Shown here: piece by piece, positions 1 to 6,062 of the stretch
Layout: each line of letters opens with the position of its first letter
Position numbering within the stretch: the first letter of the stretch is position 1
Source: Pirellulales bacterium
GTDB lineage: Bacteria; Planctomycetota; Planctomycetia; Pirellulales; JALHPA01
Length of the DNA stretch: 6,353 bases
Assembly (NCBI GenBank): GCA_022842745.1
Contig: JALHPA010000173.1
Coordinates: forward strand, 1 to 6,353
Direction: 5' to 3'
Translations under genes and position numbers: made by a program
Notes under the pieces: generated by a model
The model's database searches: none
Seen by the model: only the letters and a program-made list of their open reading frames with translations
Told to the model about the DNA's origin: nothing

Positions 1-705
1 CCCCTGCACCCCCAGCTCAAAAGCCCGGCAATACGAGCGCACCGGACATGCCGCGCAATCCGGCCCCCGCGGCTTGCACACCTGGCTCCCCAGTTCCATC
101 AGCGCCTGGTTGATCTCGCCACTCCCGCGCCGCGGCAGCACCATCTCCGCCGCCCGCCACAACACCTTCTGCCCGGCCGCGGAACCAACTTCCCCCCGCC
201 ACGCCAAGAGCCGCGTCCACAGCCGCACCGTATTCGCCTCTAGAATCGGCGTTCGCGCGTCATACGCGATCGACAGAACCGCCCCCGCCGTGTACCGGCC
301 GATCCCCGGTAGCGCGGCCGCCTGCGCCAGCTCCCGCGGGAACACTCCCCCATGCTCGCCCACCACTCTCCCCGCCGCCGCGTGGAGTTGCCGCGCCCGC
401 CGGTAATACCCCAGCCCCTCCCACAGCCGCAGCACCTCGTGCTCGTCCGCCGTTGCCAGCGCCTCCACCGTCGGAAACCGGCTCAAAAACCGCTCGAAAT
501 ACGGCCCCACCGTCGCTGCCTGGGTCTGCTGCAGCATCGTCTCGCTGACCCACACCGCATACGCATCCCCCGTCCGCCGCCACGGCAAGTCCCGCGCGTT
601 CCGCCGGTACCAGCCCACCAGCCGCCGGCGAAACGCCCGCCGCTTTCCCCCATCCTGCCAATCGTCCAGCACTCCCTCCGCCGCCGATAGACGCGACAAC
701 TCCAT
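1..705 (-). CDS. mutY: A/G-specific adenine glycosylase MutY (N-terminal 235 aa; runs off the left edge)
   Basis: This is the base-excision repair glycosylase that removes adenine mispaired with 8-oxoguanine or guanine. Visible in order are the six-helix HhH glycosylase core with VWVSETMLQQTQ at residues 51-62 (catalytic Glu55, equivalent to E. coli Glu37), LWEGLGYYRRARQLH at 94-108, the helix-hairpin-helix LPGIGRYTAG at 132-141 (Tyr138), and PILEANTVRL at 153-162. The [4Fe-4S] ligands Cys210, Cys217, Cys220 and Cys226 have the C-X6-C-X2-C-X5-C spacing of MutY and EndoIII. The QQTQ motif, and the lack of the EndoIII catalytic Lys, favour MutY. Oddly, the position of the essential Asp (E. coli Asp138 in PILDGNVKRV) is Glu156. 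The C-terminal Nudix-like 8-oxoG recognition domain would lie beyond base 1. The ATG start at 705 has GGAAAG nine bases upstream and gives a normal MutY N-terminus. The gene is divergent from the 866 gene. Confidence 0.95.
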   Translation of the reverse strand, partial: MELSRLSAAEGVLDDWQDGGKRRAFRRRLVGWYRRNARDLPWRRTGDAYAVWVSETMLQQTQAATVGPYFERFLSRFPTVEALATADEHEVLRLWEGLGYYRRARQLHAAAGRVVGEHGGVFPRELAQAAALPGIGRYTAGAVLSIAYDARTPILEANTVRLWTRLLAWRGEVGSAAGQKVLWRAAEMVLPRRGSGEINQALMELGSQVCKPRGPDCAACPVRSYCRAFELGVQG

Positions 706-851
706 TGGATTAGTCTTTCCTTGACCCGGCGAACCCAGAACCCAAGCGACATCCTACCACGAGCCGCTTCCCCCTTCGATCCGGCCCCGCGTTCAGCCCC
801 GCTTGCTCCCGCCAAAACTTCGCCTGCCGTCCCGCCAAGCAACATCGACCC

Positions 852-856
852 AGGAA
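852..856 (+). promoter_or_regulatory. Ribosome binding site AGGAA for the GTG start at 866
   Basis: AGGAA lies nine bases before a GTG at 866. It decides the start of the plus-strand gene. The same frame could open at a TTG at 803, but that codon has no purine-rich leader and would add 21 residues of low-complexity sequence. Confidence 0.55.
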
Positions 857-865
857 TTCCTTCCC

Positions 866-1444
866 GTGGGGAAACGCCGCCGCCGCAAGTCCGACCGCCG
901 CGCGAACGCCCCCCCCGGTCAACTGGGTCCCGGCCCCTCGCGCCATCCCCAACCCACTAAATCTCCCCACCAGGTCTCCGTCCGCCGCACCGCGGCAGGC
1001 ATCTGGGAACTCGTCCCCCCCCGCTGCGCCCTCGAACGTGAAGACGACCTGGCCGAAGTCCAGGAAATAATCGCCGCCGGAGAACTGGACGTCGCCCGTG
1101 ACGAGCTGCGCTGGCTGCTCGACGGCTGCACCGACAATATCGCCGCCCACGAACTACTCGGCGAAATCGCCTTCCAGGAACAAGATTGGCCCCTCGCCCG
1201 CGGCCACTTCGGCTACGCCTTCCAGATCGGCCGCCGTGCCCTGACAAGCGCAGGCACGCCCACCCCCGTCCCCTTTTCCGCCCCCCCCAACCAGGACTTC
1301 TTCGCCGCCGGCAAGGGCCTGCTCCACGCCCTGCTCCAACTCGACAAACGGGAAACCGCCCTCGAAGTCGCCGCTTTCCTCCTTTACTGCGACCCCGCCG
1401 ACCCTCTCAACCTGCAAGCGCTCCTCGAACTTCCCCCAGATTGA
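866..1444 (+). CDS. Conserved hypothetical TPR-like protein, 192 aa
   Basis: The role is unknown. The N-terminus (residues 1-40) is very basic and proline-rich, beginning MGKRRRRKSDRR, and is probably disordered. The conserved-looking body starts at IWELVPPRCALERE (46-59). It continues with paired amphipathic helices at about 61-88 (EVQEIIAAGELDVARDELRW), 92-124 (HELLGEIAFQEQDWPLARGHFGYAFQIG) and 145-187 (FFAAGKGLLHALLQLDKRETALEVAAFLL, then DPADPLNLQALLEL). The A/G/L spacing and the repeating helix pairs resemble tetratricopeptide repeats, which suggests a protein-interaction scaffold. There is no signal peptide, membrane segment or catalytic motif. From memory, similar short proteins with a WELVxPRCALE stretch occur in planctomycetes; this was not searched. 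It is the only plus-strand gene here and its codons end in C, unlike its G-ending neighbours. It converges on the halogenase end 29 bp away, with no clear terminator hairpin between them. Confidence 0.8.
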   Translation: MGKRRRRKSDRRANAPPGQLGPGPSRHPQPTKSPHQVSVRRTAAGIWELVPPRCALEREDDLAEVQEIIAAGELDVARDELRWLLDGCTDNIAAHELLGEIAFQEQDWPLARGHFGYAFQIGRRALTSAGTPTPVPFSAPPNQDFFAAGKGLLHALLQLDKRETALEVAAFLLYCDPADPLNLQALLELPPD

Positions 1445-1473
1445 CTCTTTCGCTTAAACGGCGGTCTTCTCCC

Positions 1474-2985
1474 CTACCCCATCTGCTTATATATCCCCGC
1501 CGGCCATTGCCACTTTGGCGATCGTACCAGCGCCAGCCCCTCCGGCACCGTGTATGCCGCCGTCGCCTTGTTCTTGATCGCCTGCTGGATCTTGTGCCAG
1601 TGGTCCCACTCCTGGGCCGACGGCGTATGCGTCGACTCGTACGGCACCTGCTGACCTACCAGCATCGTCAAATACCCCTCCATTCCAAATTGGTCGTTGT
1701 GATCCAAGAGCGTCTTCCGCCACACCACGCTCGGCCCCATCTCCCGATAATACGCCACCATCTCCTCGGCGCTCTGAATGTCGCACTTCTCCCGGCACGC
1801 TTGCCAATAAGGCGTCTCCAGCCGCGTGTTGAACTTGAAATGCACCCCCAAAAAACGCCGAATCTGGTCCCAACTCGCCGCGTTCCGCTTATTGAACACA
1901 TTGCGCAGGCAAGGCCTCAGCACCCGGTCGCAATCGACCAGCGACTCCGCCACCATCTGGCACTGCACGCAAATCGCCCCCAGCGAAGTCGCCTCCAACG
2001 GCTCCACAAACCCCGACGAATTCCCGATCGCCACCACGTTCTTCACCCACCCCCGTTCGTACCGCCCCGTGCGGAATTTCACGATCCGCGTCTTCTCCAC
2101 CTTGGGATTCTTCCGGCGAAATTCCGCCTCCGCCGCGTCGTCGTCGATAAACGCGCTCGAATACACATAGCCCCGATTGATCCGAAACTCGTGCTCGATC
2201 TGCCAGCACCAGCCGGCGTCCATCGTCTCGGCCGTCGTGTACGGCTTGATCGGTTCGTCCGTCCGCTGCCATCCCCCGACCACCGCCCGATCGTTGAACA
2301 ACGTCGGCGAATAGCTCTCAAACGGCTCGTTCAGAGCCTGGCCCAACAGCACCGATCCAAACCCCGAACAGTCGATGAACAAGTCCGCCGTCGCCGTCCG
2401 GCCGGAGGCCAATCGCAAGCCGGTGATTCCATTCTCATCCTGGAGCACCTCCTCCACCGTGTCGTCCTGGACGACCACTCCCAGATTCTCCGCGAACCCT
2501 TCCAAAAACTTCACGAAGTTCTCGTTCTCGATGTGATACGCCAAATCGCCGCCGATCACCGGCCGCCCCTGCGGGTCCTTTACAAACGCCTTGTTCTGCG
2601 ACATCAACCCCGACGGAATCCCCACGTACTCGAACGAGCCGGTGCAGTAGTACCCCGTCTGTTTTGGCAACAGCGCGTACTTCGTGTCCACCTGGTGCGA
2701 AAACGCATAATCGAAGAACGGCCGCTTCCCCCACAAAAACCGGATCCCCAGCTTCCACTGCGGATCGGCCACCTCGTAAAACGACTTCAAATCCAGCTTC
2801 AGATAGTCGTGCAGGTGCTGCGGCGTGACCACCGTCGTCCCTTCCCCCACCCCGATAATCCCGATCTCTTTCGATCGCAGCACCGTCACCGGCAACTCCG
2901 GCAGCCGGTACTTGATCGTGATCGCCGCCAAGAACCCCGCGCTCCCCCCACCCAAAATCAATAGCTGATCGACTCGCTTGTCCAT
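1474..2985 (-). CDS. Flavin-dependent (tryptophan-type) halogenase family protein, 503 aa
   Basis: This family uses reduced FAD, O2 and halide to form hypohalous acid, which a lysine delivers to an aromatic substrate. Motifs seen are the FAD-binding GGGSAG at 12-17, GVGEGT at 45-50, and Lys78 in DPQWKLGIRF, matching catalytic Lys79 of PrnA. Also present are the second flavin region DLFIDCSGF at 201-209, GWCWQIEHE at 258-266 (the WxWxIP region with Glu264 in place of Pro), and AIGNSSGFVEPLEATS at 319-334 with Glu331 matching PrnA Glu346. The Ser and Gly that follow in PrnA are Ala332 and Ser334 here. The length is normal for the family (about 500-550 aa). The ATG at 2985 is chosen because the beta-strand leading into GGGSAG starts immediately after it and GGGGGA precedes it; an upstream TTG at 3105 would add 40 residues unlike the family. 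The substrate is unknown. No flavin reductase or biosynthetic cluster is nearby, so activity on free tryptophan should not be assumed. Confidence 0.88.
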   Translation of the reverse strand: MDKRVDQLLILGGGSAGFLAAITIKYRLPELPVTVLRSKEIGIIGVGEGTTVVTPQHLHDYLKLDLKSFYEVADPQWKLGIRFLWGKRPFFDYAFSHQVDTKYALLPKQTGYYCTGSFEYVGIPSGLMSQNKAFVKDPQGRPVIGGDLAYHIENENFVKFLEGFAENLGVVVQDDTVEEVLQDENGITGLRLASGRTATADLFIDCSGFGSVLLGQALNEPFESYSPTLFNDRAVVGGWQRTDEPIKPYTTAETMDAGWCWQIEHEFRINRGYVYSSAFIDDDAAEAEFRRKNPKVEKTRIVKFRTGRYERGWVKNVVAIGNSSGFVEPLEATSLGAICVQCQMVAESLVDCDRVLRPCLRNVFNKRNAASWDQIRRFLGVHFKFNTRLETPYWQACREKCDIQSAEEMVAYYREMGPSVVWRKTLLDHNDQFGMEGYLTMLVGQQVPYESTHTPSAQEWDHWHKIQQAIKNKATAAYTVPEGLALVRSPKWQWPAGIYKQMG

Positions 2986-3008
2986 CGTTTTTTCCCCCAC
3001 ACAAAATA

Positions 3009-3044
3009 CCGGACCGGGTGCTTTCTCGCCCTTCGCTAGTCCGG
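3009..3044 (-). promoter_or_regulatory. Possible hairpin in the halogenase 5' leader
   Basis: CCGGAC at 3009-3014 and GTCCGG at 3039-3044 form a perfect 6-bp stem, extendable by one G-T pair, around a 24-base loop. In the minus-strand transcript it ends 23 bases before the halogenase ATG and is followed by TATTTTGTG and then the GGGGGA ribosome-binding stretch. It could influence translation or termination. The stem is short and the DNA is GC-rich, so chance pairing is quite possible. Confidence 0.25.
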
Positions 3045-3110
3045 CCCTTAATCTCGCGGCCGCCGCGCCACGCGCCAAGAGTCCCGCCGCAAGCGCGTAC
3101 TCCAAGGTCC

Positions 3111-3116
3111 ACTATA
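3111..3116 (-). promoter_or_regulatory. Candidate -10 element TATAGT for the halogenase
   Basis: The minus strand reads GATTATAGTGG here, an AT-rich island in GC-rich DNA, with TATAGT matching five of six bases of the sigma-70 -10 consensus. It would give a leader of roughly 120 nt to the ATG at 2985. No good -35 hexamer sits at 16-18 bp. TTCTGG lies at a poor 21-bp spacing. The dyad GAATC/GATTC at 3141-3156 is upstream and could be an operator, but this is speculative. Confidence 0.3.
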
Positions 3117-3211
3117 ATCGCAGACCCGGTTCCGCGGCCAGAATCCGCCGCGATTCACAAGGACGCCCGTGCATTACCGGAACATCCGTCACATTCCGCG
3201 ATATTCCCCCG

Positions 3212-3253
3212 CTGCCTCAAGATGCCTGCCTCAAGATGCCTGCCCCAACAAGC
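3212..3253. repeat. 14-bp tandem repeat, two exact copies plus one degenerate copy
   Basis: The unit CTGCCTCAAGATGC occurs exactly at 3212-3225 and 3226-3239. A third in-register copy at 3240-3253, CTGCCCCAACAAGC, has three mismatches. Each unit contains an imperfect dyad (GC.TC..GA.GC). It lies outside any gene, 63 bp beyond the permease stop on the minus strand. Confidence 0.75.
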
Positions 3254-3315
3254 CTGGCCCACCCCAGCCTCCCCAACGCAACCGTCGCTCTTTGCGCCTG
3301 GCCCCGCGCCCCCTC

Positions 3316-5010
3316 CTATCGCGTCTCGCCCCCCTCGTCCCACGGATTCCGCGGCACGACCACCGTCGGCGAAATGCGCGCCCGCTCCTCCGCCTCTTCC
3401 GCCGCCACCCGCGCAGGCTGCGCCACCCGCACGTTGCGCAACTCCTGAATCACCGACGGCAGATTCAAACAGAACACCGCCAACCCTCCCCCTGCCACCC
3501 CCCATACGATCGGCCAGTCGACCAGCGCCCCGCCACCCATTGGCCCAACCGCCAATCGGATCGTCCAAATGGGGTTCGTGATGTGAGCGGCCGAATATAC
3601 CGTGTCCTGATAGTCCGACATCCACTGAACCACCAGCGGAATGCCCGCCCCAGCCAACAGCAGCAACGCCTGCACCAACAGCGCCCCGGCCATCGTCACC
3701 GGCGACGTCCGCCGCATCGCTTGGAACAAGAGCTTCCCCAGCCCCAAATAAAACGCTGCATAACCCACCGTGATGATTCCGAACCGCGCCAAATCCTCCC
3801 AGGTGACGCCGAAAAATGGCGGCATCATCGCATCGGTCGATACTAGCGCCAAAACGGAATACGACAGCAGCACCACCCCGCACAAATTCGCCACCGCGAA
3901 CACGTAGCCTGTCCCCGGCCCCGGATTGAACCACGTCAAAAACGCCCGCCCCAGAAAACTCCTCGGCAACTGCCGCATCACCCGCCTTGAAAGCTGCGGC
4001 GACTCCCCCGTCAGAAACGTCCCCATCACATACCAATGCACGGTCGACGCAATCACCAAATTGATCACCGGCATCGCTAGCGGCACGCTCCTGCCGTCCA
4101 TCTCCGCGTACCAAACACCAAACCCCATCCACCCGATCGCGAGCAACTGCTGCACCAGCATGCAGACCCGTAGCGGCGTCGATCGATTGTCCGTCGGAAA
4201 CGTCAACTGCGCCGCCGCCGCCAAATACAACAGCGCCCCATAACTCAAATACGCCGTCAACCCCGCCGCGTTCGCCATCCAGAAGTCCGGGTCGTCGACC
4301 TGGATCGCCTGCATCCGCAACACCTGGAAAGCCAACCCGCAACTCCCCGTGAACAAAAAAAACAGCCCCAGCGCCAGCCCCAGCGACGACAGCATCTGCC
4401 AGTACCGCTCCCGCGACACCGCCGCCCCAAACAACGCCACAATCGACAACCCAATCGACCCCGCCGTCAGGTACAACAGCACAAACACAATCGTCATCAC
4501 GTCGATGCCCCGCAGCATGTACGTAAACGTCAAGCAGGGCGAAATCGCCGACAAATACACCAGCATCTGCACGATCGCGCTTGCCAGTTTTCCGGCGATT
4601 ACCTGCCGCGGGCGTAGGGTCGTAATCGACACCAGCTCAAACGTCCGGTCCTCCCGCTCCTGCGCCAGCGACCGGAATGCGCTATACGGGACCACCACGA
4701 TTAGCGGAAACGCCAGGATGATGTAGTACCCATAAAACATCTCCGGCCCGTCGAACCGGTAATACACCCCCGGCCCCAGCCACGCGATCCCCACGATCGA
4801 CCACAGCCACCCGCACACCAGCACGAGCGCAAACGTCAGCACGAACTGCCGGCTCTTCAGTGCCTGCCGGCACTCCTTGACCAGAATCGGGTTCAGGTAT
4901 TCCCCCAGCCGCTCCGTCCACCCGTCGAACCGGGCCACCCAGGTCGGAGGCGCCGTCGACAGCGGCGCCTCGACCACTTCCGGCGTTAGCGTCAGCTCCG
5001 TTCCGCTCAT
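3316..5010 (-). CDS. ABC-2 type transporter permease, 12 predicted TM segments, 564 aa
   Basis: This is the membrane subunit of an ABC exporter, working with the ATPase encoded immediately upstream; the substrate is unknown. The cytoplasmic N-terminus carries NPILVKECRQALKSRQF at 40-56, typical of ABC-2 permeases just before TM1. Hydrophobic segments are near 56-78, 94-112, 145-166, 172-195, 208-229, 248-269, 281-301, 311-333, 368-390, 410-429, 439-464 and 500-521. A conserved-looking cytoplasmic segment, QEREDRTFELVSITTLRPRQV (117-137), sits between TM2 and TM3 and probably contacts the ATPase. The C-terminal tail (from about 526) is charged and cytoplasmic. The start is fixed by an ATGA overlap with the ATPase stop and a strong ribosome binding site. 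The same frame is open further upstream, but only as an antisense-like shadow of the ATPase. The architecture suggests two six-TM halves fused, though this was not verified by alignment. Confidence 0.92.
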   Translation of the reverse strand: MSGTELTLTPEVVEAPLSTAPPTWVARFDGWTERLGEYLNPILVKECRQALKSRQFVLTFALVLVCGWLWSIVGIAWLGPGVYYRFDGPEMFYGYYIILAFPLIVVVPYSAFRSLAQEREDRTFELVSITTLRPRQVIAGKLASAIVQMLVYLSAISPCLTFTYMLRGIDVMTIVFVLLYLTAGSIGLSIVALFGAAVSRERYWQMLSSLGLALGLFFLFTGSCGLAFQVLRMQAIQVDDPDFWMANAAGLTAYLSYGALLYLAAAAQLTFPTDNRSTPLRVCMLVQQLLAIGWMGFGVWYAEMDGRSVPLAMPVINLVIASTVHWYVMGTFLTGESPQLSRRVMRQLPRSFLGRAFLTWFNPGPGTGYVFAVANLCGVVLLSYSVLALVSTDAMMPPFFGVTWEDLARFGIITVGYAAFYLGLGKLLFQAMRRTSPVTMAGALLVQALLLLAGAGIPLVVQWMSDYQDTVYSAAHITNPIWTIRLAVGPMGGGALVDWPIVWGVAGGGLAVFCLNLPSVIQELRNVRVAQPARVAAEEAEERARISPTVVVPRNPWDEGGETR

Positions 5011-5975
5011 TGCACCAGCCCCTCCGTCACCTGCATGAACACCTCTTCCAGCGACTTCGTTTGCGACGCAAACGAAGCCACCCGAAAGTTTGCCTGCACC
5101 ATCCCCCGCAGCAGGTCCGCCTCGCTCTCCACGTCCCCGGTATGCGCAAACGACACGTTCTCCCCGTCCACCAGGATCTCCTGCACGTCCCCCCGCTCGC
5201 TCGCCCAGTTCGCCAAAGCCTGCCCCCCTCCCAACACCCGCACCCGTACCCAGCTTTGCCGCTGCTTCCCGGAGTGGCCATGCTGGATCTCGTGGACGGT
5301 TCCCACCGCCAGCATTCGCCCCTGCTCGATAATCCCCACCAGGTCGCACATCTCCGCCAGCTCGGTCAAAATGTGCGAGCTAATCAAAATCGTCTTCCCG
5401 TCGCTCGCCAGCCGCCGGATCATCTCCCGCAATTGAATCCGCGCCCGCGGATCCAGCCCCGCCGCCGGCTCGTCCAGAATCAACACCCCTGGGTCGTGGA
5501 TCATCGTCCGTCCCAGGCACAGCCGTTGCTTCATCCCCTTGGACAAGCCCTGAATCGGCTTCGTCGCCAGGCCCTCCAACTGGGTAAAGTCCATTACATA
5601 GCTCAACGCCCGCTTCCGCTCGCTCCCCCGCATCCCATACGCCCGCGCGAAAAAATCCAGATACTCCCGCACGTTCACGTTCGGATCCACCCCGAAATAG
5701 TCGGGCATGAATCCCAGCCGCCGCCGCACCCGGTCCGGGTCGTCCACGACCGAAAAGCCGTCCACCAAGGCGTCCCCGGACGTTGGAGTGTCCAGCGTCG
5801 CCAGAATCCGCATGCTGGTCGTCTTCCCCGCCCCGTTGGGACCGATATACCCAAACACCTGCCCGCGCCGCACGGTGAACGTAATGTCGTTGACCGCGCG
5901 CGTTCGCCCGAAGTAGCGGTGCAAATGCCGCAGCTCGATCATCGGATGACTGGCAACCATAGTTCCCGCGCTCAC
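5007..5975 (-). CDS. ABC transporter ATP-binding protein, 322 aa
   Basis: This cytoplasmic nucleotide-binding subunit would power the permease encoded next. Visible are Walker A GPNGAGKTT at 45-53, signature LSKGMKQR at 144-151, Walker B VLILDEP at 164-170, D-loop AGLDP at 172-176 and the switch His201 in ISSHIL. The Q-loop position, usually Gln, is Asp92 in FMPDYFGVDPNVNVREYL. The C-terminal 80 residues form the accessory domain common in ABC-2 exporter ATPases, ending SLEEVFMQVTEGLVQ. Length is normal (300-330 aa). The start is uncertain: GTG at 5975 has GCAGGG four bases upstream, and ATG at 5960 (residue 6) has GGGA close by; the two differ by only five residues. The gene overlaps the permease by four bases. 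The gap to the upstream minus-strand gene is 87 bp, so it may share that gene's transcript. Confidence 0.95.
   Translation of the reverse strand: MSAGTMVASHPMIELRHLHRYFGRTRAVNDITFTVRRGQVFGYIGPNGAGKTTSMRILATLDTPTSGDALVDGFSVVDDPDRVRRRLGFMPDYFGVDPNVNVREYLDFFARAYGMRGSERKRALSYVMDFTQLEGLATKPIQGLSKGMKQRLCLGRTMIHDPGVLILDEPAAGLDPRARIQLREMIRRLASDGKTILISSHILTELAEMCDLVGIIEQGRMLAVGTVHEIQHGHSGKQRQSWVRVRVLGGGQALANWASERGDVQEILVDGENVSFAHTGDVESEADLLRGMVQANFRVASFASQTKSLEEVFMQVTEGLVQ
5019..5025 (-). promoter_or_regulatory. Ribosome binding site GGAGGGG for the permease
   Basis: GGAGGGG lies within the last codons of the ATPase gene, eight bases before the permease ATG at 5010. Together with the four-base stop/start overlap (ATGA, 5007-5010) it points to translational coupling and fixes the permease start. 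Confidence 0.75.
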
Positions 5976-6062
5976 GGTGCCCTGCTGAATCCCGCCACGA
6001 ACTCGCCCGCTCCCCCAATCGATCCTTGCTCGTCGGCCGAGCCTCTTTCCGTCACCTTTTGC

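Larger units (their letters stand above)
2986..3315. other. 330-bp non-coding region between the halogenase start and the permease end
   Basis: No credible gene lies here. The region forms the halogenase 5' side and the permease 3' side, both on the minus strand. It contains a leader hairpin (3009-3044), a -10-like hexamer (3111-3116), a short inverted repeat GAATC/GATTC (3141-3145 and 3152-3156, six-base loop), a second inverted repeat CGGAA/TTCCG (3178-3182 and 3194-3198, 11-base loop), and a 14-bp tandem repeat (3212-3253). No T-tract terminator for the ABC operon was found. The CGGAA/TTCCG hairpin is the only weak candidate for one. Confidence 0.7.

Noticed and set aside
721..726. TTGACC on the plus strand as a -35 for the 866 gene
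   Set aside because: The hexamer is good, but the sequence 16-18 bp downstream (around AAGCGA) does not resemble a -10.
751..756. TAGGAT on the minus strand as a -10 element for mutY
   Set aside because: It matches only four of six consensus bases and has no recognisable -35, so it is too weak to annotate.
1186..2964. A 592-codon plus-strand open frame antisense to the halogenase
   Set aside because: Its translation is Arg/Pro/Leu/His-rich low-complexity sequence, and it overlaps both the TPR-like gene and the halogenase, which have real motifs. It is a by-product of GC-rich codon use on the opposite strand.
2986..3105. N-terminal extension of the halogenase to a TTG at 3105
   Set aside because: The extra 40 residues are unlike the family, and the flavin-binding beta-strand begins right after the ATG at 2985, which has its own purine-rich leader.
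3113..3118. Perfect TATAAT on the plus strand
   Set aside because: No -35 hexamer lies at the right spacing and no plus-strand gene is downstream. The same AT-rich island is better read as a minus-strand -10 for the halogenase.
2978..3581. Plus-strand open frames across the non-coding gap
   Set aside because: They are Pro/Arg/Ser-rich, lack ribosome binding sites, and run antisense into the permease. Nothing in them resembles a protein family.
3155..4342. A 395-codon minus-strand frame overlapping the permease
   Set aside because: It is a Gly/Ala/Val-rich shifted-frame shadow of the permease with no domain. The permease frame has clear TM segments and a strong start.
5011..5349. N-terminal extension of the permease upstream of 5010
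   Set aside because: The extra sequence is Gly/Arg-rich shadow of the ATPase C-terminus. The ATGA overlap and GGAGGGG mark the real start.
6028..6042. GCTCG/CGAGC inverted repeat between the right-edge gene and the ATPase
   Set aside because: The 5-bp stem with a 5-base loop has no T-tract on the minus strand, so it does not support a terminator. Such pairs are expected by chance in GC-rich DNA.
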